Source: Cryptomeria japonica
Lineage: Eukaryota > Streptophyta > Pinopsida > Cupressales > Cupressaceae
Reading direction: 5' to 3'
DNA: 64,000 nucleotides
Assembly: GCF_030272615.1 (NCBI RefSeq)
Contig: NC_081414.1
Span: 310,125,164 to 310,189,163 of the forward strand
Each line of letters opens with the position of its first letter. Within the stretch, counting starts at the first letter, position 1. This document shows positions 10,597 to 21,880 of the stretch, piece after piece. Below the pieces are notes generated by a model. The model ran no database searches, was not told the DNA's origin, and saw only the letters and a list, made by a program, of their open reading frames with translations. The translations under genes were made by a program, and so were the position numbers.

Positions 10597-12899
10597 ATGG
10601 TGAAAGGGAGTCATGGCAACCCTAGAACGGGAAGTTACGACATAAATTACAAGGCCAGTACCTCTAACAAGCAAGCAGTGGCCATGCCAGGAACCAGCAA
10701 GAAAAGTCAGGAGAGGGCATCAGAACAGGTGAATGTGGAGAATGTCGCGTTTGAAGGAGTGCTTGGAAGCGAGTGCAGGAGGTGGTGGGAAAACAATGAG
10801 GACCACCCCCTAAAGAGTTCACTGAAGAAAGTAGAGGTTGATAAAATCATTTTTATGCCCATCTTCAACCTAAAAGAATTTGAGCCTATATTGCATGCTG
10901 TGGTCCATGGGTATGAGCAGGGCAAGCATAGATCAGTAATTGACTATTTGGGACAGACAGTGGTCATTTCTTATGCACCCAAGGAATTCAGCAAGGTTTT
11001 CGGAATTCCCAGTAGCGGCGATTCAGCTATGAAACCATCAACAAGGATGCCTACAGAAGAAAAGAAGTGGCTTCTGGAACACATCTACGGCGATACACTC
11101 ACAGAAGAGCAATGGGGCTATTTATGGCAGAATAGCAATAGAAGGGGCTTGAAGAAATCTTATCTCACCTCACCAAAGTAGAGATGTGTCCTAGATATCC
11201 TGAAGAGTAAGCTAACAGCAGCAAGACGAGCATCCGATGTTGCAATATGGATGCTACGCCTCATGTACGGACTGAGTAATGGCAAAATTTACAATTGGGG
11301 CCGAGTCCTTTCCAGCCGGGTAAAGGAAGCCATGCTCCTCAAACACAAAACTCTATATGTGCCCCATCACCTCATTGCCCTCTTCTTGGAAGCATTGAGA
11401 ACTCAAGTGGCGTTGGAAAATAGAGGAGGGTTTGTAGCCTCAAACTGGGTGGAGCCGTACAAGCCAGCCATGTATTATTGGCTACACCTGGACACTTTTA
11501 CAGTAGTAGCCACAGAGACAACACCGAGGAAGAAAGCAAGGCAAGAACTGGCAGGGAGCATAGAAGATGGAGGAGAAGAAGATAACAACTCTGAGGAAGA
11601 TGAGGAAGAGGTAGAGACAGGGGAAGAAGAAACATACATATCATCTTCAGAGGAAGACGAAGGAAAATTCCATATGGAGCAAAGCCACGGACCAAAAGGT
11701 GATAAGGAGGGTAGGACAGGACTTCCAACATTGGAGCCAATGGGCATAGAACAGGAAGGAGGACATGTAGTAGGTTGGCAGCAGGTAGAGACAGAAAGCC
11801 GTATGGGGGGCATAAAAGCCGTACCAGGATGGGGAGTAAGGAAAACGGCACTTTTCAAGCCAGCACAGATTCCCACCACGGCACAATTGGTACTTGGGGT
11901 CACAGGGATCCCATCTCAGTTAATAGACTTGAGGAGACACAGTGCGGGGGCCCACACTCTCCATATAAACACACCCAGGGGCGTGGAGCGGCTAGAGTTG
12001 TCGCATTGGTAGTGGCACAAATAACTGATCCACTCGCAACCGTGGAGGTAGGAAATACAAAAGAGGAAATACAACTGGAAGAGCTAGAGGGAGATAGAGG
12101 AAAGGGGACCAAGGAAACAGACATGGAGACAGAAACAGACAGCCTACTGGCCAGATTCCAGATGGACATAGAGGTTCCACCTCCTTCACCATGGCTGGGG
12201 CCTGACTAGCAGGAGCAAAGCCTGAGGATTGAAGAAATTGGGAAAGGGCACAGTACGTCCTCACCAGCAGAGGGGATCCGAGAGTGGGAACCAGTTGCGC
12301 AGCATTTTCTTTCCGAGTTGGAAGTGATGAGGACAGCCACGGAGAGGATGATAGATCATTCTCGAGGATCTGATATGCCGGCTATAGTAAGAGCAACGGA
12401 AGCACTACTGTCGTTTATGACAAAAGGCTACGAGAGGGAGTTCTCAGAGAAAATTAGGAACCAAGGTTGGCCCGACACGGGAACTCCAGAAATAGTAGCA
12501 GAATGGGGAGTACTAGAGATCCTTAGTGGGCATACAGGAGGTAATCAGGAAGTAATGAGAACCCTCACTTCCATGGAACGGACTTTCCGTACTACATTCT
12601 TACAGCTCCAAGGGATGACCTGGAAAGCGAGCAAAATGGAAGGAGACCACACCTTAGCCCTACAGTGCGAGAGTGAGCTGAAAGAAAGGATCAATGCTCT
12701 AGAGCAAGAAATCGTTCAAGAGAGAACCACGCGACTGGAAAAGGAACGGGAGTTGGCTGCCTCTGAGAAAGACCGAATGGATGCACTCAGGCTTCTGAAA
12801 GCAACTCGGGAGAAGCAACTCATTGCTGAAAGGGATCTGAAGATACTCCGAGAGCGGAACACTACGGGAACAGGGACGTCCTCTTGTCCCTCTAAGTAG
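10597..12899 (+). pseudogene. Accessory ORF (aORF) of A1
   Basis: I choose the ATG at 10597 (MVKGSHGN), because A0 has the matching MVEGSK start. The frame runs to a stop at 11179 and is then restored from 11251, with further shifts before 12318. Domain 1 (about 10840-11420) contains MPIFNLKEFEPIL, YAPKEFSKVFGIP, NRRGLKKSYLTSPK and YNWGRVLSSRVKEAM, then VPHHLIALFLEALR. This resembles the putative plant transposon protein (Transposase_32-type) layout. An acidic Glu/Asp run follows, then a block with GWPDTGTPEIV, then a C-terminal coiled coil (about 12660-12880, LKERINALEQEIVQERTTRL). Function is unknown. No transmembrane segment is visible. Confidence 0.7.
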
Positions 12900-12924
12900 A
12901 TAATTTTTGTTATTTTACCGTGGT

Positions 12925-12943
12925 GTTCGTCTGGAAGACGAAC
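12925..12943 (+). other. Perfect hairpin before the A1 polypurine tract
   Basis: GTTCGTCT-GGA-AGACGAAC is a perfect 8-bp stem with a 3-nt loop, ending 7 bases before the G-run. It is placed where it could act on plus-strand priming or on RNA 3'-end processing. Confidence 0.7.
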
Positions 12944-12950
12944 AAGTTTT

Positions 12951-12958
12951 GGGGGGGG
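12951..12958 (+). other. Polypurine tract of A1
   Basis: A run of eight G residues lies four bases before the 3' LTR start, the usual place of the plus-strand primer. Confidence 0.7.
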
Positions 12959-12962
12959 ACGA

Positions 12963-13033
12963 TGTAAGCCAGTTAATTAGTAAATAAGGCTTTTGTAATA
13001 CTTTAAAAGAAAACAATAGTGTTAAGTTATATC
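12963..13033 (+). repeat. Truncated 3' LTR of A1
   Basis: The first 71 bp match the 5' LTR start (with a small ATTA insertion), then the match stops after TTATAT. The next bases are the host sequence ccacagtacagatgg, a near-copy of the sequence on the left flank of A1. About three quarters of the LTR is missing. Confidence 0.9.
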
Positions 13034-14514
13034 CACAGTACAGATGGCAACTTCTCTTCCCAATCTTCCTATTCAACTCCACAAGACTTATAGATCACAG
13101 ACACCAATATTTTATTAGTGGCCTCGGCCTACCCGTTGGCCCTTGGGTAGTACGGGCTTGACAAGGAATAAAAGATTTTGAATTTCATCATGAGCAGCTT
13201 GACTACATGGTTCAAAAAGTGCCCACCAAGATCACTTGTCAGTTGAATTGGAATGTTGTACCTTGTGATAATCTGTTCATAAATGAACTTAGTCGTACTC
13301 GAAGTTGAGTTATCCAGCAATGCACGTGCCTCAACCCACTTAGTGAGGTATTTTGTCGCCACCACGATGTAATGACATCTCCGTGTTTTGCTGGCCTTCA
13401 AGGATCCAATGAAATCTAGACCCCAGCGTTTGAATAACTCCTCGGCATGAGATGGATTGAGGGGCACAAAGTCTTGCTTCAATGGTTTTCCTGCCCTCTG
13501 GCAAGTATCACAGCCCACCACCCATTCTCGTGCATCATTATACAGGGTGGGCCACCATAGTCTGGCCAGCAATACTTTGTGTGCGGTGGTGTCTGGACCC
13601 ATGTGGCCTCCTGTGGGCCCTTCATGTGCTTCCCTTAGCACTCCCAAAGTCTCTTCTTCCATCACACACCTTCTGAGGACTTGGTCGGGTCCCATTTTGT
13701 ACAGCAACCTATTAATTAGCTGGAATGTCCTGTTTCTCAGGACCAACTTCTTTCTCTCACTTGGTAACATATCGGCTCGGAATCGAGAAGTGGACAAGTA
13801 TTCCCCTATGTTTGCATACCATGAAGCTAGTGAGGCAATTTGGAACAGATGTGAGTCTGGAAAGTCATCATTGACTCCCTCCGTCGACTCTCCCAACTTA
13901 ATCCGAGACAACTGATCAGCGATCACATGGCTCTTGCCTGGTCGTACAATTATGGTGAATGTGAACTCTTGAAGGAGTAATAGCCACCTGCTTATCCTGC
14001 CTTGGATAATGGGTTTATTTACCGGGTACATCAATGCATGGTGATCCACATAGAAAGTGAAAGATGTTGCCAGCAAGTAGTTTTGTACGGCATAGACCAT
14101 TCTGAGGGCTTCCCTCTCGGTGGTACTATAATTCTTCTCGGCTTTCGACAACAAGCGACTGGCAAAATAGATGGGATGGTCCAACCCATGTCCCCCTTCC
14201 TGTGCTAGCGTAGCCCCTATGGCATAGTTCGAGCCATCCACATGTACGTGGAATTCTCGGTCCCAGTTTGGATAGGCCAAAATGAGTGCGGCCACCAGTC
14301 TCCTCTTGAGTTCATCAAATGCTTCCCCCTATGTCGGTCCCCATATGTACAGTTCGCCCTTCTGTGTCAGCTTGTCCAATGTGAATGAAAGTTGAGCAAA
14401 GTTCTTAATGAACTTCCGGTAATATCCTATATGTCTCAAGAAAGACTTTACTCCTGTCACATCAATGGGCAACTCCATCTCCACAATTACCCGTACCTTA
14501 TCCGGGTCAGTTTT
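13034..14514 (-). pseudogene. RNase H and integrase N-terminal part of A0
   Basis: Reading down from 14500, the RNase H motifs are EFHVHVDGSNYAIGATLAQ, YSTTEREALRMVYAV and YVDHHALMYPVNKPIIQGR. The integrase follows with GGHMGPDTTAH, CDTCQRAGKP, LDFIGSLKAS and TSDLGGHF. A TAG at 13129-13131 stands for the Gln just before the catalytic Glu (AEATNK); A2 has the same stop. The fragment ends at the A1 insertion and continues at 3759. Confidence 0.9.
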
Positions 14515-15300
14515 TTAATCCGGCTTTACAATGTGGCCTAGCAACTTCCCTTGCGGCACCATAAATCTGCATTTCTTCAGATTCAAGGCAAGCCTGGTCC
14601 TCCGGCATCTCTCCACACATTCCCGTAGTGCTATCAAGTGAGTGTCTTTGCTACTAAAAATAGACCAGTCATCCAAGAAGGCCTTAAAGTTTCCCACAGA
14701 CATTTTGTCGAAGATGTGAAGAACTATCCTCTAAAATGTTGTCAGAGCATTGCACAAACCGAACGGCATTTGGTTGTACGCATAGACTCCATCCTCCACC
14801 ACAAAGGTGGTCTTTAGCTTGTCCTCCTTAGCTATCGAAATTTGATTGTATCCTGAGAAGCCATCCAAAAATGAGTACATTTCATGGCCAGCCAACTCCT
14901 CCAGGATGTTGTCTGTGAAAGGTTTAGGGAACGGATCCTTGATGGTGACTGCGTTGAGGCACCGAAAATCCACGCAGATGTGGATCTGGTTGGCCTTCTT
15001 CTTCAATGAGATCACGATCGGCAAGACCCACTCACTTGTCTCCACTCGAAATATGATGTCGGCCTCCAACATCCGCTCGATTTCTTCGTTCACCTTGGCC
15101 ACATAGTTTTTATTCATGCGATATGGCCTCTTCCGTACCAGCTAGGCTCCAGGGATCAATGGTATCCAATGGACGCATAGTTCAAGCGGGACTCCTTTCA
15201 AATCTTTGTAGGACCAAGCGAACACATCCTTGTACTCCATGAAAATTTTGAATGTTGCAACCTTCAGCACCAGATTCCAATCGTCTCCCACCCAGATATT
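14515..15300 (-). pseudogene. Reverse transcriptase of A0
   Basis: The region shows IHICVDFRCLN, FLDGFSGYNQIS, NQMPFGLCN and the catalytic FLDDWSIFS. A TAG at 14731-14733 replaces the Gln of the conserved ATFQR motif, exactly as in A1. Another TAG near 15143 replaces a Gln or Arg before LVRKRPY. Frame breaks occur near 14510. Confidence 0.9.
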
Positions 15301-15675
15301 TCAAGGGGTGACAGCATCTCCTAAGTTCGCCTCCTTCACGGTGGGGTATTCGTACCGCATTGGTTTGTCATTTGAAAACTCGTACGCCAGAACATCATTC
15401 ACTCTAGCGTCTCCCTCCTTATACTCCCCGTATTCTGCCAGGAACTCATCTTTCTCACCTGGTTCTTCTTCAATTTGCAGCATGTGGCACGCAAGATGGA
15501 ATACTTCATAATCTTCCATCTTCCAGTGGAATAGCCCATTCAACGAGCCTCCCTCATCCTCAGAGTAGTCCTCTAATTCCAGAACACCTTTGTCGTTCGG
15601 CTCCCTTTTGTTCTCATCCACCCCGGAATCCCCATCGAAGTCGAAATCTGAAGAAGATGCCATTTCTTCACTCAC
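15301..15675 (-). pseudogene. PR-RT linker of A0
   Basis: An acidic linker with SLNGLFHWKMEDYEVF, equivalent to A1 6671-7039. It is bounded upstream by an in-frame TAG at 15676-15678 that is shared with A1, and downstream by a TGA at about 15301. Confidence 0.75.
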
Positions 15676-16230
15676 CTACTGTCTGGAGGTCGATGATGAA
15701 TTTCCGACCCATTTCTCCATGGACAGCGTGTTCCGCTTCTAGTTGTGATTTACTCTGGCTTTAATCAGCCAGCCTCTTCCAAGGATTGCGTCATAGCCCT
15801 TTTTCTTCAAGGAAATCACCACAAAGTTGAGAACGAAGGGCCGAGTGTTGATCGTCACCTGTTGAGCCATGAGTGTCCCGATGGGTTTGATACCGTGCTG
15901 GTCGACACCCACCAGATTGAAGGTCGGCGACCATAGTATCGGCTTGCCCAATTTTCGCCATGTCTCCTCGGGAAGTACATTCACTCCGGACCCTCCGTCT
16001 ATGATGGTGTCCGTGAGGATCGTACCTAATATCCCCATTTCCACCATTGTCGGGTGTCTCCCGTTGTTCAGCGCCAACAACATGGGGTTAGCTGAGGGGC
16101 CGACCCACACCTCTGTGTGAAGTGTTGTTGTACAGATCGACACTTCTATAGCATTAGTGACGGCTTCTCTTAATCTCGGCATGGTGTTGAGGAGGTCCTG
16201 GAGTTTGACGGGTACCTCGGTCTGCAACAC
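15676..16230 (-). pseudogene. Aspartic protease region of A0
   Basis: Contains TDTIIDGGSGVNVLPEETW and KKGYDAILGRGWLI. The catalytic triplet reads DGG instead of DSG, which would inactivate it. It matches A1 6140-6670 throughout. Confidence 0.8.
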
Positions 16231-18473
16231 TTGTCACAGGATGTTCTGTTCGGATTCAACAGATGTACTTGTCGGGGTTTCTCGGGGCTCCTTCCTCATT
16301 TCCCATTCAATATCAGCCTTGGCTGCCCATACTCATTCCTTCTCCATACGGGGGTCAATATAAGTAGCCATCTTTGTTTGTGCTCTAGTGATGGCGAGCG
16401 TCTCCCTTTCATTGGACTTTTCAATGGTTAACAAATTTACTCTAGACTTCGGGCAACTCCCGTCGTCGTGATCTCCTCACCCGCACCACCAACACATATG
16501 CTGAGACGTGTCTCCCTTGGGACAATCACAGGCATAGTGTCCCCATTCATTACAAGCTCGACACTGGATCATCGAGTGGCCTTTTGCATCATACTGCACT
16601 CTACGGGTGCTATTGTTGTTATTCTTTCCTCCTCGTCTATTGTTTTTGTACCCGCCAAAAGATGTTGTGGGTTAGCAGCTACCGTGGTTGTGGAAGGTTG
16701 CTCCCGAGTCAGAAGCACTTGGGTGCTTCTTGTTTTCATATTGTACAGGCACTCCTTGGTGGACTGTCCCAGTACTTGACAAATGTCACAGAAAGCTTTC
16801 TTTGGACACGTACCCTTAGTGTGGCCTTCCTCCTTGCAATCTGTGCACCACAATTCCCCTTTGTTCTTACTACTGCTCCCCTTCATTGCCTTGAATTCTT
16901 TCATCATTCTATGCATGTCCTTCTGTAGAGCATGAACCTTCTTGCTTCATTCCTCGCCACTACTGCTCTCAGAGGAACCATCATCACCCAATGATTTATC
17001 CTTCTTCTTCGAGGTCTTTCCTTCGCTTTCAAGGTCCATGGCTCGATTGTATGCATCCTCGTACAAGGTAGGAGGGCCAATCTTCATCTTCTTTCTGAGA
17101 GAGGATCTCAGTCCTTCGACGAACCACTGCTTTTTCAATCCATCGGCGGATTGACTATCCATCTTTCCCAGCAATTCTTTGAGTGTCCGGTTGTATGTTC
17201 GTACTGTCTTGTTCTTTCCCTGCTTTGTGCACAAGATTTCGGCGACGCTTTCATTATCGTCTCGAAGGAGTCAAAATTCCGTCTCGAAGGCTTTCTGTAA
17301 CTCATCCCAAGTACCTACCTTCGTCTTGTCCATATCGGAGTACCAGTTGATGGCTACCCTGCATAGGGTGGCAGGAAACTGCACCACCCATTCAGCTTTG
17401 TCGGTCACTCCATTGGCCGACTAGATCGTCTGACATGTACAACAATGCCGTAAAGGATCTTCCTTCCCATCTCCCGTGAATTTAGGCAACTTCTGCCTGT
17501 TCACCATTATGCTCCTTGGCTGTGGCCCAGTCTGGCCTCCACAACTCAACCCTCCAAAAACTGACCCTCCAGAAATTGGTCCTCCAGAAACTGGCCCTCC
17601 AGGACTTGGTCCGCCGAAACTTGGTATGTTGGGTCCCCCCAAGTTACTCTGATTTCCAAGGTTTGATGAGCCTAAACCGAACAGATTGCTTCTACTATTG
17701 TGTCCTTGTGCCCTCTCGACACCTTCGGTCACACCGGTATCTCCTACTTCTCTGTTCTCGGCCTCGGTCTCCTTTTCTCTCCTGGTCTCGTCACCTCTAA
17801 ATGGCGTACGGTTGTACCATACTCCCGTCGCCGATCTCTTCCAACGTGAGGGAAAGGTCCCCCAACCGCTTTGTAGTGGTTTATATCAATACAGAAACTT
17901 GGCCCTCGCCAGTGGAGCCATCATTGCCATTCCCTCCACTTCCTTCCTCGGTAATTTTCTTCAGTCGTCTCCTTCGTTCGGCTTATTGCTCCAATCTTAG
18001 TGCCCTCGTTGCAGCCTCATGTCCGTCTTCCTCTTGTCCCTTTGATACATGATTTCGGTCTTTGTTTGGCGTCACAGGCATCAATTCCTACGTTTCATCG
18101 AGTGGAAGGTTCTTCGGCGGCCTTCGTCACATTCCTCCTCCTCCCATCAACTCCTCTCTTGGAATTGTTGTAAAATTTGTTGCTAACGGTTCTCACGATA
18201 GGTTTCCTCTCGGCAAGTTTGTAGGGCAAGAAATGCTTGTGCCAACAGGCTAGGCAGGTTATTAATCAACTGGTTCAGTGTTGGACTTACGCCAAGGGCA
18301 CTCCACACGACGCTCTCAGGAACGTCCTCCGTGGTGGCTTCCCTTACATAAGTTTCAATTGATGCTTGTAAGATGCATGTGAAGTCCCTTGTCAGTGCCC
18401 TCTCTCCTTCAAACAACTCCTCCGACTCTTCCTCGGGATCGCTACTTGTCCCCTCACTCACTGGTTGTTCCAT
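16231..18473 (-). pseudogene. gag: gag of A0
   Basis: The start is ATG at 18473 (MEQPVSEGT), followed by an acidic N-terminal region. The central domain (17420-16950) includes VRTYNRTLKELLGKMDSQSADGLKKQWFVEGL. The C-terminal region has four CCHC-type knuckles: CTDCKEEGHTKGTC and CDICQVLGQSTKEC (His replaced by Gln in the second), then CRACNEWGHYACDC and a fourth interrupted by TGA. A Pro/Gly-rich repeated stretch (GGPSPGGPVSGGPISGG) lies near 17550-17650. Several frame breaks are present. Confidence 0.82.
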
Positions 18474-18936
18474 TATCGTCGTGCCATGTAGTACGCTCTT
18501 GTCATTCCAAGTTTAATTCGGCAATGATGCCAAATGTTTTGCCCCTGAGGGGTGTGTGTGCATTTAGTGCATAACAGTACAGAAATATAGGAAATATAGA
18601 AGTACACAAAGATACAAGTAAGAAGAACTCATATGTCTGCATTCATTGATTCCAAAATGCCAGTACATTCAAAACATAGTTTCCCTTTTGCCTATCACTC
18701 ACTGGTTGTCCCATTATTGTCGTGCCATGTAGTACGCTCTCGTCATTCCAAGTTTAATTCGGCAACATCGCCAAATGTTTTGCCCCTGAGGGGTGTGGGT
18801 GCATTTAGTGCATAATAGTACAGAAATATAGAAAATATAGCAGTACACAAAGACACAAGTAAGAAGAACTCATATGTAGATATTCATTGGTTCCAAAATG
18901 CCAGTACATTCAAAACATAGTTTCCCTTTCGCCTAT
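18455..18936 (-). repeat. Tandem duplication of LTR end, PBS and leader in A0
   Basis: Two copies about 241 bp apart each contain the last part of the LTR, the PBS and the leader up to the gag start. As a result A0 has two LTR ends (18776 and 18535) and two primer-binding sites (GGCAACATCGCC and GGCAATGATGCC on the plus strand). The copies differ at a handful of positions. Confidence 0.9.
18752..18775 (-). other. Primer-binding site of A0
   Basis: On the minus strand TTTGGCGATGTTGCCGAATT follows the LTR end directly. A duplicate with TTTGGCATCATTGCC lies at 18511-18534. Confidence 0.75.
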
Positions 18937-19081
18937 CACACATATTGAAACAGAAGCCCAAGTAGATATATATAGGTGTCGGTACAGGTTGTCCGGTGCC
19001 AACTGTCGACAACCGTCACGTAACCACTAACCCTTTAACACACTTAACATTCTAATTACAATACGGCATAATTACCTGACA
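18776..19081 (-). repeat. 5' LTR of A0
   Basis: The LTR is 306 bp, starting TGTCAGGTAATTATGCC and ending CAGGGGCAAAACA on the minus strand, then PBS and gag. It abuts the last integrase codons of A2, so A0 most simply inserted at the 3' side of A2 pol. It is related to the LTR of A3 (47906-48204) but clearly different from that of A1. Confidence 0.85.
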
Positions 19082-20170
19082 ACACCATCATGTTGATTGA
19101 TAGGACTGGTTTATCACGCTCTCGATACAATTTCAACTTCGAGCCATTGACAAGGTCGCGAATTGGGTTATCATCCATGGTAGACAGTTTCACTGCTCCA
19201 TTCTTCCCCACTTCCCTGATCTTATAGGGCCCCGGCCAATGAACTTTCAACTTCCCAGGACAAAGTTCGTTGCGGCCATTATATTTGAGAACCAACTATA
19301 CGAGATGGAAGTTTGTCCGCCGGAGATGTTTGTTGTGCCAGTACTTCCGCCAACGTTGAGCCACTTCCATCGCCCATTGTGCCATTATCCGTCGTTCATC
19401 TAGCTTAGTGAGGTTCGTAAGTCGAGCATGCAAACTCTCCTCATCTCCCAACCGGTTATCAACAACAATGCGAAGGCTTGGTACGATGTACTCCGCTGGT
19501 ACCACGGCCTCTTAGCCGTACATGAGCTGGAACGGTGTATGGCCCATGGTCACCTTGTACGTGGTACGATATGCCCATAGTACCCCTAGCAGACGTTCTT
19601 CCCAGTCCTCTTGTTCCACTCCACAGGATTTATAAATGATAGACACGAGCACCTTATTTGTGGCTTCCGCCTAGCCATTCGCTCGAGGGTAGTAGGGGCT
19701 TGAAAGATTGTGAGTCCTCATTGTCCGGATGACCTGGTTAACAAAGTGGACCCCCTATCACTTGTGATCTAAATTGGGATCTCGAACCCGGTTACAATCT
19801 GTTCGTACAGGAACCTCGTCGTACTTATGGCAGTGTTGTCTGACCGAGCCCAAGCCTCGGCCCACTTTGTTAGGTACTTTGTGGCTACCACAATTTACTG
19901 ATATCTATGCATATTGCTCACCTTGAGAGGTCCTACGAGATCCAAGTCCCATCTTTCAAATAGTTCCTACGGTTGGGAGGGGAACAGGGGCACGAAGTCC
20001 CATTTAAGAGGCTTCCCTATACGCTGGCATGTGTCACATCCAACCACCCATTCGTGCCCATCATTATGCAAGGTCGACCACCACAATCCTGCGAACAAAA
20101 CCTTACGTGCGGTAGCATCAAGCCCCATGGGGCCCCCAGCCAATCCGTCATGAGCTTCCTTCAATACACT
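19082..20170 (-). pseudogene. Integrase of A2
   Basis: Contains GLAGGPMGLDATARK, CDTCQRIGKPLKWDF, a degraded catalytic core, and the C-terminal KYNGRNELCPGKLKVHWPGPYKI. Stops include TAG at 19671-19673 in place of the Gln next to the catalytic Glu (shared with A0) and TAA near 19513 in place of Gln in MYGQEAV. The frame ends at the A0 LTR. Confidence 0.85.
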
Positions 20171-20854
20171 TGGAATTTCTTCCTACATCACGCATCTTCA
20201 TAGGATTTGGTTTGGTCCCATCTTGTATAGTAGGCCATTAATCAATTGAAATATTTTACTTTTGAGTGCCATCTTACGTGGTTCCCCTGGTGCCATGTCC
20301 CGTAGAAACATACAGGTGGATAGGTACTCGCCAATGGTCGCGTACCAAGGAGGTAGTATGGCTATTTGGAACAAGTGAGCATCGGGAAAATCTTCATTTA
20401 CTCCTTCCCCAGGCTCTCCAGATTTGATTCTTGATAGTTGGTCCGCTATGACGTGACTCCTCCCAGGCCGCACAATGATTGTAAAGGTGAATTCTTGGAG
20501 CAATAGCAACCATCGACTCACCCGTCCTTGGATTATCGGTTTGTTCACCGAGTACATCAAGGCTTGGTGGTCTACGTAGAAGGTGAATGGTGTCGCTAAG
20601 ACCTAGTGGCAGAACTTCTGCACTACGTACACCATCCCAAGTGCTTCCCTCTCTGTCATACTATAGTTTCATTCGGCCTTAGAGAGCAAATAGCTAGCGA
20701 AAAAAATAGGGTGGAGGCGTCCACGTGGACATGGAACTCCTTGTCCCAATCTAGGTATGCCAAGATTGGTGCACTCACCAATCGGGATTTCAATTCCTTG
20801 AATGCTTCCTCTTGTTCTGCTCCCCATGTGAATGGTTCACCTTTTCTCGTCAAC
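20171..20854 (-). pseudogene. RNase H domain of A2
   Basis: Contains EFHVHVDAS, MMYSVNKPIIQGRVSRWLLLLQEF and the PGRSHVIADQLSRIKSGEPGEGV tail. A short deletion removes the segment between HVHVDAS and the ASYLLSKAE-like region near 20715. Confidence 0.82.
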
Positions 20855-21880
20855 TTATACAGAGGGCACTTGTGCAAAACTTTTGATGAACCTCCTGTAA
20901 TAGCCGACATGTCCCAGGAAGGATTTGACTCCCGTGACATCTGTCGGACTCTCCATATTTACAATTACCCCTACCTTGTCAAGGTCTGCCTTCAGCCCTT
21001 CCTTGCACACAAAGTGCCCCAACAACTTACCTTGCGGTACCATGAATCAACACTTCTTGGGATTTAGGACCAGTCAGGCCCGCCTACACCTCTCCATGCA
21101 CCCCCTGAGCACGTTCAAATGAGTTTCCTGCTTGCTGTAAATAGACCAATCATCCAGAAATGCCTTGAAGCTTCCGACCGACATCCCATCAAAGATGTGC
21201 ACTATAATCCGCTGGAAGGCGGCCTGAGCGTTACACAGTCCAAACAGCATGTGATTATATACATATACTTCGTCCTCCACTATGAATGTTGTTTTCAGTT
21301 TATCCTCTTCGGCAATGCAAATCTGGTTGTATCCAAAAAATCCGTCCAGGAAGGAGTAAATCTCATGGCCTGCTACCTCCTCCAAAATGTTGTCAGTGAA
21401 CGGAATTGGGAATGGATCCTTGATAGTCACAGCATTCAAACATCGAAAGTCCACACATATCCTAATCTGATTTGCCTCCTTAAGGGAGATGACAATTGGC
21501 GATACCCACTCGCTGATTTCTACCTTAACGATGATGCCTGCCTCCAACATCTTTTCAATTTCTTCATTCACCTTTGCTGCATAGTTCTTATTCATTCTGT
21601 ACAACCTCCTTCGTATAGGTTGACCACCCGATATGAGAGGTATTCTATGTATGTACAACTCCGGGGGTATCCCTTTCAGGTCCTTGTACGTCCATGCGAA
21701 CACGTCCTTGTACTCCAAAAAGATTTTAAATGCCGCTTCTTTCAGCACGATGTTCCAATCTTCGCCAACCAGAATTACCTTCGGATCGGCATCATTTCCC
21801 AAATTCACTTTCTTCACGTTGGGCTCCTCGTACTTGATGACTTTATCTCGTTCAAACAGGTGTGCGAGTGTATCATCCAC
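20855..21880 (-). pseudogene. Reverse transcriptase of A2
   Basis: Contains YKDVFAWTYKDLKGIPPEL, RICVDFRCLNAV, FLDGFFGYNQI, NHMLFGLCNAQAAFQR and the catalytic FLDDWSIYS. It keeps Gln in the AAFQR motif where A1 and A0 have TAG, so that stop is not fixed in the family. This is the best preserved RT of the three. Confidence 0.9.

Larger units (their letters stand above)
3760..13033 (+). mobile_element. Ty3/gypsy element A1 (family A), nested in A0
   Basis: The element has a 5' LTR (3760-4078), PBS, gag, PR, RT, RNase H, integrase, spacer, aORF, PPT and the first 71 bp of a 3' LTR (12963-13033). It sits inside the A0 integrase in the opposite orientation; the A0 frame is recovered on the two sides. 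Coding regions have several nonsense changes and three single-base frameshifts but keep their order. The 3' LTR is truncated and the flank carries a 15-bp rather than 5-bp direct repeat. Confidence 0.9.
445..19081 (-). mobile_element. Ty3/gypsy element A0 (family A), interrupted
   Basis: Read on the minus strand this is LTR (18776-19081), PBS, gag, protease, RT, RNase H, integrase, spacer and accessory ORF. It is interrupted at 3760-13033 by element A1. The integrase ends without a chromodomain and the RT lacks chromovirus features, so I place it with the Athila-like non-chromoviral gypsy elements. The 3' LTR is not in the window: the accessory ORF runs into the copia-type LTR at the left edge. 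All genes carry stops or frameshifts, so it is not autonomous now. Confidence 0.8.

Noticed and set aside
10597-12899. Envelope-like gene of an Athila-type element
   Set aside because: No signal peptide or transmembrane segment is visible; the content is charged and coiled-coil.
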